Made by a program: the position numbers and the translations under genes | The notes under the pieces: generated by a model | Databases searched by the model: none | What the model was told of the DNA's origin: nothing | The model's input: the letters and a program-made list of their open reading frames with translations, nothing else | Source: an uncultured Lachnospiraceae bacterium | GTDB taxonomy: Bacteria > Bacillota > Clostridia > Lachnospirales > Lachnospiraceae | Length of the DNA stretch: 64,000 nucleotides | Assembly (NCBI GenBank): GCA_947630805.1 | Contig: CANRIV010000006.1 | Location: forward strand, 54,980-118,979 | Reading direction: 5' to 3' | Shown: one piece after another, positions 8,203-17,685 of the stretch | Layout: the number at the start of each line of letters is the position of its first letter | Position numbering within the stretch: the stretch's first letter is position 1

Positions 8203-9516
8203 CTACTCTAAAATATCGTCTTTCTTTTCAAATCTTACCCGGATAGAATTTGCGTGAGCCGTAAGTCCTTCTGCTTTTGCAAATTTTTGAATATCATCCT
8301 TCCATGGCTCCAGTGCTTCTCTGGAATAAGATATGATACTGGACTTCTTAATAAAGTCATCAACACTCAGCGGAGAGAAAAACTTTGCTGTTCCGTTGGT
8401 TGGAAGTACATGATTCGGACCCGCAAAATAATCTCCTAACGGCTCGCTGCTGTATTCTCCCAGAAAAATTGCGCCGGCATTTTTTATTTTCGTCATAATA
8501 TCAAACGGATTTTCTGTCAGAATTTCCAGATGTTCCGAGGCAATTTCATTAGCAATGTCAATCACATCTTCCATCGTGTCCGCCACCAGAATATATCCAT
8601 AGTTTTCCAAAGATTTCTGTAATATTTCCGTTCGCTTCAGCTTAGAGACAAACAAATCAATCCATTCTGAGACTTCCGCGGCAAGTTTTTGACTGGTGGT
8701 CACTAAAATCGCCGACGCAAGTTCATCATGCTCTGCCTGAGAGAGCAAATCAGCCGCCACATATCTGGGATTGGCTTTCTCATCTGCAATGACCAGTATT
8801 TCACTCGGACCTGCCACGGAATCAATACTCACATAACCAAACACAGCTTTTTTTGCCAGTGCTACATAAATATTTCCCGGACCTACAATTTTGTCAACCT
8901 TTGGAATCGATTGGGTACCATACGCCAATGCCGCAATCGCCTGGGCCCCGCCCACTTTATATATCACATCTATACCGGCTTCTTTGGCTGCGACCAGCGT
9001 ATTCGGATTTACTCTGCCGTCTTTTCCCGGAGGTGTTACCATGACAATCTCTTCCACACCTGCCACTTTCGCCGGAATTACATTCATCAGTACGGAGGAG
9101 GGATATGCCGCTTTTCCTCCCGGCACATAGACGCCGACTCTGGAGAGGGCCGTTACTTTCTGCCCCAGCATGGATCCATCTGTTTTTGTATCAAACCAGC
9201 TGTACTGTTTCTGTTTTTCATGAAAATCCTTTATATTCTTTAATGATTTTCGAATAACTTCTACCAGTTCCGGATTTTCCAGCCGGTCATAAGCCTCCTG
9301 AATCTCTTCTTCTGTGACTTTTACATTATCGGCATTTATCTGTGCATGGTCAAACTTCTCAGTCAGTTCAAATAATGCCTTATCCCCTTCCTGTTTCACC
9401 GCTCTCAATATACCGTTCACAGTATCGGCATACTTATCATAATGATTCGGGCTTCTCTTTAACAAATCATTTAACAGATTATTTTTCGATTCTTCATTTA
9501 ATTTAACAACTCTCAT
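8203..9516 (-). CDS. hisD: Histidinol dehydrogenase
   Basis: 437 residues of the HisD family, a zinc enzyme making histidine from histidinol in two NAD-dependent oxidations. Seen motifs include GQKVTALSRVGVYVPGG, AGVEEIVMVTPP, DKIVGPGNIYVALAK, IDSVAGPSEILVIAD, LLSQAEHDE and GPNHVLPT, which hold the zinc ligands and catalytic Glu/His. The start at 9516 has GGAG 7 bases upstream; the frame also opens at 9534, without a ribosome site. It follows hisG by 27 bases. Confidence 0.97.
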   Translation of the reverse strand: MRVVKLNEESKNNLLNDLLKRSPNHYDKYADTVNGILRAVKQEGDKALFELTEKFDHAQINADNVKVTEEEIQEAYDRLENPELVEVIRKSLKNIKDFHEKQKQYSWFDTKTDGSMLGQKVTALSRVGVYVPGGKAAYPSSVLMNVIPAKVAGVEEIVMVTPPGKDGRVNPNTLVAAKEAGIDVIYKVGGAQAIAALAYGTQSIPKVDKIVGPGNIYVALAKKAVFGYVSIDSVAGPSEILVIADEKANPRYVAADLLSQAEHDELASAILVTTSQKLAAEVSEWIDLFVSKLKRTEILQKSLENYGYILVADTMEDVIDIANEIASEHLEILTENPFDIMTKIKNAGAIFLGEYSSEPLGDYFAGPNHVLPTNGTAKFFSPLSVDDFIKKSSIISYSREALEPWKDDIQKFAKAEGLTAHANSIRVRFEKKDDILE

Positions 9517-9543
9517 GATTTTTCTCCATTTCATCTAAATCTC

Positions 9544-10188
9544 TTAAGATTCGCTCCTGCGGGATTTTAATCCGCTGATAATTTTCCGAATCCGCTCATC
9601 TTCCATCTTCATGCTGACCTGATTTACCACCATCCGGGCGGAGAGCGGACATACCTCTTCCAGCACATCTAATCCATTTTCCTTGAGTGTCGTACCGGTT
9701 TCTACAATATCTACAATGACCTCCGAAAGTCCTACAATCGGTGCCAGCTCTACGGACCCATTCAGTTTAATGATTTCTACTGTCTGATGTTTTTTATTAT
9801 AGAAATAATCTTTGGCAATTTTCGGATATTTGGAAGCTACACGTATCATTCCATGATTTTTCAACAATTCTTTTGCAGATTTGGGCCCACATACGCACAT
9901 CCTGCATTTGCCGAATCCCAAGTCCAACACTTCGTATAATTTCCGTTCTTCCTCCAAAATTGTATCTTTTCCTACAATTCCAATATCTGCAGCACCATAC
10001 TCGACATAAGTCGGTACATCACTCGCTTTGGCCAGAAAAAATTTTAATTTTAAATCTTCATTGACAAAAATCAGCTTTCTTGTGTTTTCATCCTTCATTT
10101 CCTCGCACTCAATTCCAATGTCCTCAAACATTTTCATTGCTGTTTTTGCGAGTCTTCCCTTTGCCAGGGCAAATGTTAAATATCTCAT
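9544..10188 (-). CDS. hisG: ATP phosphoribosyltransferase catalytic subunit, short form
   Basis: 214 residues, so the short form of HisG that lacks the C-terminal regulatory domain and needs HisZ. Typical segments are [30 protein letters not shown] and the PRPP-binding [14 protein letters not shown]. It condenses ATP with PRPP in the first, committed step. It lies 8 bases after hisZ, the expected partner, which fits the hetero-octameric HisG-HisZ enzyme known from other bacteria. Confidence 0.97.
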   Translation of the reverse strand: MRYLTFALAKGRLAKTAMKMFEDIGIECEEMKDENTRKLIFVNEDLKLKFFLAKASDVPTYVEYGAADIGIVGKDTILEEERKLYEVLDLGFGKCRMCVCGPKSAKELLKNHGMIRVASKYPKIAKDYFYNKKHQTVEIIKLNGSVELAPIVGLSEVIVDIVETGTTLKENGLDVLEEVCPLSARMVVNQVSMKMEDERIRKIISGLKSRRSES

Positions 10189-10196
10189 TGCTTCAC

Positions 10197-11402
10197 CTAT
10201 AATTCTACAGCGCCGTCTTTGGATACATAAATAACTTTTAAGGCGCCGTCTTCTTTCTTAAAATCAGTATATTCTTTAATGGAAATATCTTTTTTCTTCG
10301 GAATCAGTTCTGTCCGGATTCCCTCTCTTCTCAGTTCTGTTGCCAGCTGAAGTGCATATTTCCTAAATTTTGGCTCATAAATAATTACCTCATAATCATA
10401 ATCTGTTTTTTCTGCAAAAGTTTTTCCGCTGAGCGCTATCATAATCTGATCCATAGAAATAGCGAATCCAATGGCCGCTGCATTTTTTCCAAATTGGGAA
10501 AGCAGTTTATCATAGCGTCCTCCTGTGACAATCTGGTCACCGGTCCCATAAGTATAACCTTTAAAAATAATACCGGTATAATAATTATAATTGCTCAGCA
10601 TACCCAGGTCAAAACTAATATATTTGGAAACTCCATAATCTTCTAAAATCGCATACAATTTTTCCAGACGGCGCACTGCTTTAACTGCTTTTTTATTTTC
10701 CGTCAGTTTTTTTGCCGTATCCAGTACTTCTGCAGAGCCAAACAGCTCCGGAAGCTTCAAAAATGCTTTTTTCAAATCCCCTGTGACATTTTCCTCATTT
10801 AACAATTCTTCTACGCCAAAATCATTTTTATTTTCAATCAGCTGACGCAGTTTTTGTTCTGCCGATTTACCAAGTCCGGATTCCTGTAGCAGCCCCCTGT
10901 AAAAATCGACTTGTCCAATCTCCACCAGAAATTCTTCTAATCCTACGGATTGAAGTGCCTCCACAACCAACGCAATTATTTCAGCATCTGCCTCCACAGA
11001 ATCGTCATTAATCAACTCACAGCCAAGCTGTGTGATTTCTTTTAATTTTCCCTGTAATTCCGAATTATTGATATATGTATTTGCATTGTAGCAGAGCTTT
11101 ACCGGAACATTGACATCCATATAATACTTTGCCGCCAGACGGGCTATAGATGGCGTCATGTCAGGTCGCAAAACAAGCGTATTTCCTTCCCGGTCAAAAA
11201 ATTTATATAGATTTTTGGATGCTACTGAGCCGCGTTCCTTATGAAATATATCAAAAAATTCAAACGTAGGAGTCTGAATATTGCGATATCCATATAAGTT
11301 AAAAACTTTATTAATTTTATTTTCCATAGTCAGTTTTGCAACACATTCTCTGCCATAAATATCCCGGACTCCTACGGGTGTATGCAATAAAACTTTTTCC
11401 AT
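10197..11402 (-). CDS. hisZ: ATP phosphoribosyltransferase regulatory subunit
   Basis: 401 residues resembling the catalytic domain of histidyl-tRNA synthetase ([36 protein letters not shown] stretch, GGRYDKL) but without the anticodon-binding domain of HisS. This is the pattern of HisZ, which gives histidine feedback control to short HisG. The start at 11402 has GGAGG just upstream; the frame also extends to a GTG at 11417 that would consume this site. First gene of the his operon, with promoter and candidate operator upstream. Confidence 0.94.
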   Translation of the reverse strand: MEKVLLHTPVGVRDIYGRECVAKLTMENKINKVFNLYGYRNIQTPTFEFFDIFHKERGSVASKNLYKFFDREGNTLVLRPDMTPSIARLAAKYYMDVNVPVKLCYNANTYINNSELQGKLKEITQLGCELINDDSVEADAEIIALVVEALQSVGLEEFLVEIGQVDFYRGLLQESGLGKSAEQKLRQLIENKNDFGVEELLNEENVTGDLKKAFLKLPELFGSAEVLDTAKKLTENKKAVKAVRRLEKLYAILEDYGVSKYISFDLGMLSNYNYYTGIIFKGYTYGTGDQIVTGGRYDKLLSQFGKNAAAIGFAISMDQIMIALSGKTFAEKTDYDYEVIIYEPKFRKYALQLATELRREGIRTELIPKKKDISIKEYTDFKKEDGALKVIYVSKDGAVEL

Positions 11403-11491
11403 TTCTCCTCCATTCACTCTTTTTTCTTTATCATATTGATAGGTTTTATTTTCAACACTTTATCGCTTTAAAGTGGTAATTTGCTACCTTG

Positions 11492-11537
11492 TTATCACGA
11501 TAAAAGGTATATTACAATATTTCTTATCGATTGTCAA
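11492..11537 (-). promoter_or_regulatory. his operon promoter with candidate operator
   Basis: On the minus strand TTGACA (11532-11537) and TAATAT (11509-11514) are separated by 17 bases, a near-consensus vegetative promoter. The expected start point, about 7 bases on, falls in a perfect 12-bp palindrome TTATCACGATAA (11492-11503), a likely repressor site. A second TTATCG-type half site lies in the promoter and another in the leader. The 100-base leader is too short for a T-box. Confidence 0.7.
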
Positions 11538-11555
11538 TTATAATTTTACTCTTTT

Positions 11556-12092
11556 TTATTCTTCTCTGCGATTCAGGTCTTTTTGTATTCCTTCCAGATA
11601 ATGTATTAAAATTCCTTTGGAAGATGTCAACAGATAGGATTTATCTATCTCGTCATAAGTAAAACTTTTTCTTCCACCGGAAACGCTTCGCTCATAAAAC
11701 CTTTTTATGTCACAAAACGGAATATAATATATCTCATCCAGTTGACTGAAAAAAAGAAGAATAAAAGCAACTCCTCCCTGCCGCTCAAAATCTTCCATAA
11801 AATGAATCTGATGCTCATGAATATTCATCATTGGAAATGTCGTAGCGGCACACTCTTTGGCATCAAAACAAACCGGAATCCCCTGAACGGCTCCAATATA
11901 GTCTACCGTACTCTGCTTTTCAAAATATGCCAGCGTAATATGTCTGGTACTTTCATCTATTTTTACCGGTGTAATCGGTGTCGGTATTTTTTGTATCAAT
12001 CCTAATTTTTTTTCTCTGTAACTTTCATTTGTCATATTTATCATGTCTTCCAGCGTAGAGCCCCGAAGCCCTCTTGACGACCATGTTCCCAT
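11556..12092 (-). CDS. recU: Holliday junction resolvase RecU
   Basis: 178 residues of the RecU family, the Firmicute resolvase that cleaves four-way DNA junctions. Seen features are RGLRGSTLEDMINMTN at the N-terminus, QKIPTPI, the catalytic cluster STVDYIG...CFDAKE, and FPMMNIHEHQI. It is somewhat shorter than B. subtilis RecU (206 aa). It is followed by the his promoter region, without an obvious hairpin terminator between them. The RluA-type gene is 45 bases upstream on the same strand. Confidence 0.93.
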   Translation of the reverse strand: MGTWSSRGLRGSTLEDMINMTNESYREKKLGLIQKIPTPITPVKIDESTRHITLAYFEKQSTVDYIGAVQGIPVCFDAKECAATTFPMMNIHEHQIHFMEDFERQGGVAFILLFFSQLDEIYYIPFCDIKRFYERSVSGGRKSFTYDEIDKSYLLTSSKGILIHYLEGIQKDLNRREE

Positions 12093-12137
12093 AATTTCTC
12101 TTTTCCCATCTCATTTTTTATTTTTCTGATTTTGATT

Positions 12138-13133
12138 TCATCCATTCAATTCTATATTAACTCCCATATCTTTTATAATTTGTTCAAATATCGCCGGCGG
12201 TCTTGCTGTGACTTCTTTTCCCGCCAGGGAAGTCTCCATATTCATTTCCTTTGGAAATATCATTTTCCACGAATGAAGCAGCTGGTCTCTCAGATTATAT
12301 TTTTTTCTATAAATATCATTCACTTTTCTGTTTCCGTATTTATAATCTCCTACAATCGGATTTCCTTCCGATGCAAGATGGGCACGAATCTGGTGTGCTC
12401 TTCCGGTTATCAATTTTACCCGGATAAGACTTGCTTCCTCACCTGTGAACAAAGGCACATATTCTGTTTCAATATATTGACTCTCTTCACTTTCTTTTGC
12501 AGTTACCGTCACTTTATTCGTTCTGTTATCTTTTTTCAGATATCCTTTCAGATGAATTTTTTCTTCAATTTTCCCTGCGGCCAGAGCGAGATAATATTTT
12601 TCCATTGTTCTTTTGCGAAACATTTGAGACATAACCTGAAGTCCCTTGAGAGATTTTCCCGCCACAATCAGTCCACTGGTATTCCGATCCAGCCGGTTAC
12701 ACACAGAAGGTTTAAAGGTATTTAGATTTTCCTTTTTTATCTGGTGGGTGTTTATCAGATAGGAAATAATATATTCATTGATGGAATAATCTTCCTTTCG
12801 TGCCTTTTGGCTGAGAAGTCCGGAAGGTTTATTTACAATGATAACATCCCGGTCTTCATAAATAATATCCAAATCGGATAATACGGGCATTTCCATATTG
12901 TCTTTCAAAGAAAAATCCCGAAATTTATGAATCGTTTCATCCGCTAGAAATAATTTTACACAGTCGCCCTCTGCGAGCCGTTCAGTGCCATTGCTTTTTT
13001 TCCCATTCAGTACAATATTCTTTTTTCTCAACATTTTATAGATAAAACCGGGAGATGCTTTTTTCAAATATTTGAATAAAAACTTGTCCATTCTCTGTCC
13101 GGCTTCATTTTCCTGAATTATAATTTCCTGCAT
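12138..13133 (-). CDS. RluA-family 23S rRNA pseudouridine synthase
   Basis: 331 residues with an N-terminal S4-like RNA-binding domain (QRMDKFLFKYLKKA, about residues 13-75) and an RluA catalytic domain with the signature NRLDRNTSGL containing the catalytic aspartate. GRAHQIRAHL and GDYKYGN are also family motifs. It should isomerise uridines in large-subunit rRNA (RluC/RluD-like); the target position cannot be assigned. Its start overlaps the end of the RsuA-type gene by 29 bases, which suggests translational coupling of two modification enzymes. Confidence 0.92.
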   Translation of the reverse strand: MQEIIIQENEAGQRMDKFLFKYLKKASPGFIYKMLRKKNIVLNGKKSNGTERLAEGDCVKLFLADETIHKFRDFSLKDNMEMPVLSDLDIIYEDRDVIIVNKPSGLLSQKARKEDYSINEYIISYLINTHQIKKENLNTFKPSVCNRLDRNTSGLIVAGKSLKGLQVMSQMFRKRTMEKYYLALAAGKIEEKIHLKGYLKKDNRTNKVTVTAKESEESQYIETEYVPLFTGEEASLIRVKLITGRAHQIRAHLASEGNPIVGDYKYGNRKVNDIYRKKYNLRDQLLHSWKMIFPKEMNMETSLAGKEVTARPPAIFEQIIKDMGVNIELNG

Positions 13134-13833
13134 ATTCTCTTAAATCTTTTATCTCCTTTTCCGTCAATGCCCGGTATTCTCCACCTTTGAGTCCTGAATC
13201 CAGTATGAGATTTCCCATAGATATCCGTTTCAGATAAAGCACCCGATGTCCTACTGCCTGAAACATTCGTTTTACCTGATGATATTTTCCTTCTGTAATG
13301 GTAATGTAACCCTTCGTTTTCTCCTGGTCTGTCATATGAATCGAAGCCGGATGAGTCATTTGTTTCTCTCCGATATCTATCCCTGTTTCCAGTTGAACAA
13401 TATCTTTTTCCTGAATTGCACTATCCAGTTCTACGTAATAAGTTTTAGGAATATGACGGGCCGGGGACAACAAGGCATGGGCAAGCGGACCGTCATTCGT
13501 AATTAACAACAGCCCCTCCGTATCTTTGTCCAGCCGGCCTACCGGAAACAAATCTTTTCCCGGTTGTATATCGAAAAAATCCATTACTGTTTTATTCTGT
13601 CTATCACTGACAGCAGTAACCACTCCGGATGGTTTATTTAACATATAATAATAGAATCTGCTGTATAATATTTGTTCTTCATCCAATATTATCACATCAC
13701 TTAGCTCCCGCACCTGCGTTTCCGGTCTTGTGCATACCATTCCATTGACCGTAACTCTTTTATTTTTTATGATTTTTTTTACTGTGCTGCGGGTTCCGGC
13801 GCCTGATAGGGCAAGATATTTATCTAATCGCAA
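13105..13833 (-). CDS. RsuA-family rRNA pseudouridine synthase
   Basis: 242 residues with an N-terminal S4 domain (MRLDKYLALSGAGTRSTVKKII) and the RsuA/RluB/E/F catalytic signature GRLDKDTEGLLL. The late motif EGKYHQVKRMFQAVG is typical of this subfamily. In Firmicutes such single-S4 proteins modify 16S or 23S rRNA; which one is not clear here. It is the first of two overlapping pseudouridine synthase genes. Confidence 0.92.
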   Translation of the reverse strand: MRLDKYLALSGAGTRSTVKKIIKNKRVTVNGMVCTRPETQVRELSDVIILDEEQILYSRFYYYMLNKPSGVVTAVSDRQNKTVMDFFDIQPGKDLFPVGRLDKDTEGLLLITNDGPLAHALLSPARHIPKTYYVELDSAIQEKDIVQLETGIDIGEKQMTHPASIHMTDQEKTKGYITITEGKYHQVKRMFQAVGHRVLYLKRISMGNLILDSGLKGGEYRALTEKEIKDLREYAGNYNSGK

Positions 13834-13869
13834 AATAAACCTCTCAAATTTACTCTATTTATAGAATAA

Positions 13870-13890
13870 GCCTGACACCACATGTCAGGC
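13870..13890 (-). terminator. Weak hairpin terminator after the cupin-like gene
   Basis: GCCTGACA and TGTCAGGC form a perfect 8-bp stem with loop of five, 8 bases after the cupin-like gene's stop on the minus strand. Only TTATTCTAT follows, so termination may be partial. Confidence 0.55.
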
Positions 13891-13897
13891 AGCTGTA

Positions 13898-14332
13898 CTA
13901 TAAATTGACCTCTCTGTATTTTTGTTTTATGATTTCTTTCTGCTCTCTGCTCAGTTTTACTTTCGGCGAATTATCATCGCAGGTATCTCTGTTTTCCACA
14001 ATTAAGACCGTCGCATTTTTTTCAGGCGTATGCGTATGAAAAGTTCCTCTTTTTACGTTATACAACTTTAACGGCTCCAACTTTACCGCTTCAATTTCTC
14101 CAATCGCATCACCGCTTCCACCCAAAAACAAAGTAAAATCTCCCGAAAGAAGTACAAAAACTTCATCACTCTTATCATGCTTTTGCATATCTTTGAGATT
14201 TTCTACTTCCAGTTCCTCGCAATAGCGCAATTCGGCTACCCGCCAACTTTCAAAATCTATCATTGGCAGGTATCCTTCTTTCTCATAACTACATATTTCT
14301 AAATGATTTTCACACAAAAATTCTTTTTTCAT
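13898..14332 (-). CDS. Cupin-like protein of unknown function
   Basis: 144 residues with a cupin pattern: KHDKSDEVFVLLSGDFTLFLGG gives the first His/Glu/Gly motif and KRGTFHTHTPEK the second His motif. No substrate can be named. It begins 9 bases after ridA ends and has AAGGA in front, so it is probably co-transcribed with ridA; related small cupins often act on small metabolites. The family assignment is by motif only. Confidence 0.6.
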   Translation of the reverse strand: MKKEFLCENHLEICSYEKEGYLPMIDFESWRVAELRYCEELEVENLKDMQKHDKSDEVFVLLSGDFTLFLGGSGDAIGEIEAVKLEPLKLYNVKRGTFHTHTPEKNATVLIVENRDTCDDNSPKVKLSREQKEIIKQKYREVNL

Positions 14333-14341
14333 CTTGTATCC

Positions 14342-14719
14342 TTATTGATTTATCTGTGCAATAACTTCTACTTCACAGAGAACATTTTTTGGAAGCGTTT
14401 TAACCGCTACACAGCTTCTTGCAGGTTTTTCCGTGAAATATTTTCCATATATTTCATTAAATTTTGCAAAATCATCCATATCTGCCAGATAACATACAGT
14501 CTTTACCGTATCTGCATAGGTCACTCCTGCCTCTGTCAAAACAGCTCCGAGATTTTTCATAACCTGCTCTGCCTGCTCTGCAATATTTTCCCCTACCACT
14601 TCTCCGGTATCAGGACTCAGGGCTATCTGTCCGGATGTAAAAAGTAAATTTCCCGCTACGACTGCCTGCGAATATGGTCCGATTGCAGCAGGTGCGTTTT
14701 TTGTGCTTATTTTTCTCAT
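14342..14719 (-). CDS. ridA: RidA family reactive intermediate/imine deaminase
   Basis: 125 residues, the usual length. Family motifs are GPYSQAV near residue 14, FTSGQIALSPDTGE, and the C-terminal PARSCVAVKTLPKNVLCEVEVIA with the substrate-binding arginine and glutamate. It hydrolyses reactive enamines/imines released by PLP enzymes such as threonine dehydratase. GAGGAGG precedes the ATG. It is the first gene of a short minus-strand unit with the cupin-like gene. Confidence 0.95.
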   Translation of the reverse strand: MRKISTKNAPAAIGPYSQAVVAGNLLFTSGQIALSPDTGEVVGENIAEQAEQVMKNLGAVLTEAGVTYADTVKTVCYLADMDDFAKFNEIYGKYFTEKPARSCVAVKTLPKNVLCEVEVIAQINQ

Positions 14720-14812
14720 ATTATCCTCCTCTTTACAGTAGCTGCTACGCCAAAGTAAACTGTCTTTTATTTTGTTCCAAAAACAGGAATCACAATTATT
14801 TTACCCTTTTGC

Positions 14813-15652
14813 CTAGTAATCTGCAACAATAAATTTATCTTCCAGATATTTTAAAATCCAATAGGGATTCACACTTAATTCTTCATAATTTTTTGTTTTA
14901 ATATAAATGCCAAAATGCAGGTGTACATCAAAGTTTCCACTGGTCCCCTCCTGTTTTCCATAACCGGTATCTCCCATGTACCCTAACAAGGTCCCTGCCT
15001 TTATCTTGTCTCCCTTCTTAATATTTCCATAACTGCTAAGATGCGCATAATAAAAATACCCGCCGGATTGCGAACGTATTCCCACACGGTATCCTCCTTT
15101 TTCCAGCCATCCCAGATTTTCTACAACACCATCTGTCACACTGACAACAGGATAGTATCCGCTGATATTATTTTCTGCCATTATATCTGTTCCTTCGTGC
15201 ATATATTTTCCATTGTAGTTGCGGTCGGCACCAAAACTATTGTCATAGCCTACCCAATATTTTGATATTCCGCTTTTTGCCACCGGAAAATATTCCAAGT
15301 CTTTAAAAATGGCTTCCATTGCCCTGCACACATCCGAATATGCTTCTTTATCTGCTTTCGTGTAATTTGAATTATCTTCCTGCCATTCCTTCAGAGAAAA
15401 TTTTCTTTTTTTTACCACGTAATTTTCTTTCAGATAAGTACAGGCCAGTAAACGGGAAAACTCCACATCATGACTGCCGCAAAACTGTTTGGCGTTAATC
15501 AGACTCTGCTTTTCTATCTCCATCCAACGAAATCGGTTGCTCTCTATGATATTTTCCGGAATATCATATGTGGAAAGTATAATGAAATTGGTTAATTGCA
15601 CTGTGATAACGGACAATACCAAAATAAGCAACAGATAGATTCCTTTTTTCAT
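14813..15652 (-). CDS. Membrane-anchored M23 family metallopeptidase
   Basis: 279 residues. Residues 5-27 form a single membrane segment (YLLLILVLSVITVQLTNFI), and the C-terminal half is a LytM/M23 domain with zinc ligands in MHEGTDI and the catalytic HLHFG. It should cut peptidoglycan cross-links on the outer face, or act as a scaffold if inactive, but all key residues are present. The central part (EYFPVAKSGISKYWVGYDNSFGADRNYNG) is conserved in Clostridial homologues of unknown role. Its Shine-Dalgarno AGGAGG is buried in an inverted repeat (15660-15695), so expression may be controlled at translation. Confidence 0.88.
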   Translation of the reverse strand: MKKGIYLLLILVLSVITVQLTNFIILSTYDIPENIIESNRFRWMEIEKQSLINAKQFCGSHDVEFSRLLACTYLKENYVVKKRKFSLKEWQEDNSNYTKADKEAYSDVCRAMEAIFKDLEYFPVAKSGISKYWVGYDNSFGADRNYNGKYMHEGTDIMAENNISGYYPVVSVTDGVVENLGWLEKGGYRVGIRSQSGGYFYYAHLSSYGNIKKGDKIKAGTLLGYMGDTGYGKQEGTSGNFDVHLHFGIYIKTKNYEELSVNPYWILKYLEDKFIVADY

Positions 15653-15659
15653 AATAAAT

Positions 15660-15695
15660 ATCCTCCTAAATTGAACATATTCAAATTTGGAGGAT
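15660..15695 (-). promoter_or_regulatory. Hairpin enclosing the ribosome-binding site of the M23 gene
   Basis: On the minus strand ATCCTCCAAATTTGAA and TTCAATTTAGGAGGAT are 16-base arms with two mismatches and loop TATG. The right arm contains the AGGAGG that serves the ATG at 15652, 8 bases further on, and the left arm supplies the complementary TCCTCC. A TATAAT-like hexamer lies just upstream. There is no U-run, so this is not a terminator. Confidence 0.6.
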
Positions 15696-15722
15696 TTTAT
15701 TATATCGATATGAATTTAAAGA

Positions 15723-15741
15723 GAAACACATCAAGTGTTTC
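15723..15741 (-). terminator. Hairpin terminator after the ABC exporter
   Basis: GAAACAC and GTGTTTC pair over 7 bp around loop TTGAT, followed on the minus strand by TCTTTAAATT. It lies 15 bases after the second exporter gene's stop. Confidence 0.6.
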
Positions 15742-15756
15742 ATAATCGTACTTGGG

Positions 15757-17685
15757 TTAAGTAGAACTTCCGGTCTGCAATCTGTAATACGTTCCTTTTT
15801 CTTCCATCAATTCTTCATGACTTCCACGCTCAATAATTCTTCCCTGTTCCAATACCATAATACAATCACTGTTTCTTATCGTAGAAAGTCTATGAGCAAT
15901 GACAAATGTGGTGCGGCCTTTCATAAGCGCATCCATTCCTTCCTGTACCATGCGCTCTGTCCGCGTATCGATTGATGAAGTTGCCTCATCCAGAATCAGG
16001 GCCGGTGGATTTGCTACAGCGGCTCTGGCAATTGCAAGAAGCTGTCGCTGCCCCTGACTCAGATTTCCGCCGTCGCCGGTCAACATTGTATGATAACCAT
16101 CAGGAAGTCTTCGAATAAAACTGTCAGCATTTGCAAGTTTTGCCGCAGCAATAACTTCTTCGTCTGTGGCTTCCAGATTTCCATATCGGATATTTTCCAT
16201 GACTGTTGTGCTGAACAGGTGTGTATCCTGCAAAACAATGCCAAGAGATTTTCGCAAATCTGCCTTTTTTATCTTATTAATATTGATTCCGTCATATCGG
16301 ATTTTTCCATCCTGAATATCGTAAAATCTGTTAATCAGATTTGTTATGGTTGTCTTTCCCGCTCCGGTAGAGCCTACAAAAGCAATCTTTTGTCCTGGAT
16401 TGGCATAAAGTTTTACATCATGCAGCACAATCTTATCATCGGTATATCCGAAATCTACTCCGTTAAAGACAATCTCTCCCCGCATCTCGGTATAGGTAGT
16501 AGTTCCTTCCTCCTTGTGATAATGTTTCCACGCCCACATTCCTGTTCTCTCTTTACATTCCACAATTTTTCCGTCTATTTTTTTTGCTCTTACCAGCATT
16601 ACATAACCATCATCAACCTCTGGCTTTTCTTTCAAAAGTTTAAAAATTCTGTCAGCTCCTGCCAATGCCATAACTACACTGTTCATCTGCATGGTAATCT
16701 GGTTGATTGGCTGTGCAAACTGCTTATTATAAGTCAGAAAACTAATTAATGCGCCGGGAGTCATTCCAAATCCCATAATTCCATTTATTGCCATAATGGC
16801 ACCGACACAGGCGCAGAGAACATAACTCACATTTCCCAGCTGAGCGTTACATGGCCCCATAACATTCACAAATTTATTTGCGTTATTGGCAGATTCAAAT
16901 AGCATATCATTTAACTGATCAAATTCTTTGATTGCCTGCTCTTCATGGCAGAACACCTTAACTACTTTCTGACCGGCCATCATTTCTTCAATATATCCGT
17001 TTACCGTACCAATATCTTTTTGCTGGGCAAGAAAATATTTTCCCGAAAGCGATGTCAGGGTCTTCGAAACAAAAAGAATCACTACAATCATGAAAATTGT
17101 AATTATTGTCAGTGGAATACTTAAAGCAAACATGCAGGCAAGAACACTGACTACGGTGATAATACTGTTGAGCATCTGCGGCATGGCCTGACTGATCATC
17201 TGTCTTAATGTATCAATATCATTCGTATACATAGACATAATATCCCCATGGGAATGTGTGTCAAAATATTTAACCGGCAATCCCTGCATATGGTCAAACA
17301 TGGCATCTCTGAGCCGTTTCAAAGTGCCCTGCGTCACAAATACCATAACTTCTGCCTGTATCAAAGAAGAAAGAATCCCTGCCAGATAAAACGCGGCTAC
17401 TTTTGTCATTGCACCCAGCAATGGGCCAAAATCACTGCTTCCGTTTTTGACCATCGGTAAGATATACTCATCCACCAATGCTTTCATAAACCATGTTCCC
17501 TGTACGTTGGCAATGACACTGACTACGATACATATCACTACCAGAAACAAATGAACTGCATAATATCTTCCCACGAATTTCATAATCATCCCGAAAGTTT
17601 TTATCGGATGCTCCAGCCTCTCCTGTGGGCGGGCCATATTTCTGTTTCTTCCGGGTGTTTTTACTACTTTTGCTTTTTCTTCCAT
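15757..17685 (-). CDS. ABC exporter subunit, fused membrane and ATPase domains (second of pair)
   Basis: 642 residues. An N-terminal cytosolic stretch rich in basic residues precedes six membrane helices (about 45-340), and the C-terminal ATPase domain has Walker A GSTGAGKTT, signature LSQGQRQ (non-canonical at the first position, LSQGQ for LSGGQ), and Walker B ALILDEATSS followed by the H-loop AHRLST. It pairs with the preceding gene as a heterodimeric exporter of the type used for multidrug or lipid export. The start shares one base with the upstream stop (TAATG). Confidence 0.93.
   Translation of the reverse strand: MEEKAKVVKTPGRNRNMARPQERLEHPIKTFGMIMKFVGRYYAVHLFLVVICIVVSVIANVQGTWFMKALVDEYILPMVKNGSSDFGPLLGAMTKVAAFYLAGILSSLIQAEVMVFVTQGTLKRLRDAMFDHMQGLPVKYFDTHSHGDIMSMYTNDIDTLRQMISQAMPQMLNSIITVVSVLACMFALSIPLTIITIFMIVVILFVSKTLTSLSGKYFLAQQKDIGTVNGYIEEMMAGQKVVKVFCHEEQAIKEFDQLNDMLFESANNANKFVNVMGPCNAQLGNVSYVLCACVGAIMAINGIMGFGMTPGALISFLTYNKQFAQPINQITMQMNSVVMALAGADRIFKLLKEKPEVDDGYVMLVRAKKIDGKIVECKERTGMWAWKHYHKEEGTTTYTEMRGEIVFNGVDFGYTDDKIVLHDVKLYANPGQKIAFVGSTGAGKTTITNLINRFYDIQDGKIRYDGININKIKKADLRKSLGIVLQDTHLFSTTVMENIRYGNLEATDEEVIAAAKLANADSFIRRLPDGYHTMLTGDGGNLSQGQRQLLAIARAAVANPPALILDEATSSIDTRTERMVQEGMDALMKGRTTFVIAHRLSTIRNSDCIMVLEQGRIIERGSHEELMEEKGTYYRLQTGSST

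Noticed and set aside
8728..9243. A 171-codon plus-strand frame opposite hisD
   Set aside because: Antisense to a clear hisD gene, no ribosome site, composition of a shadow frame.
11403..11555. A T-box or other riboswitch before hisZ
   Set aside because: The transcribed leader is about 100 bases, with no T-box sequence or specifier-like structure; the palindrome fits a protein operator better.
13105..13133. The overlap of the RsuA- and RluA-type genes as a possible frameshifted single gene
   Set aside because: Each protein has a complete S4 domain and a complete catalytic domain of a different subfamily, so these are two overlapping genes.
16090..16749. A 219-codon plus-strand frame opposite the ABC exporter gene
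   Set aside because: Antisense to conserved ATPase coding sequence, no family features.
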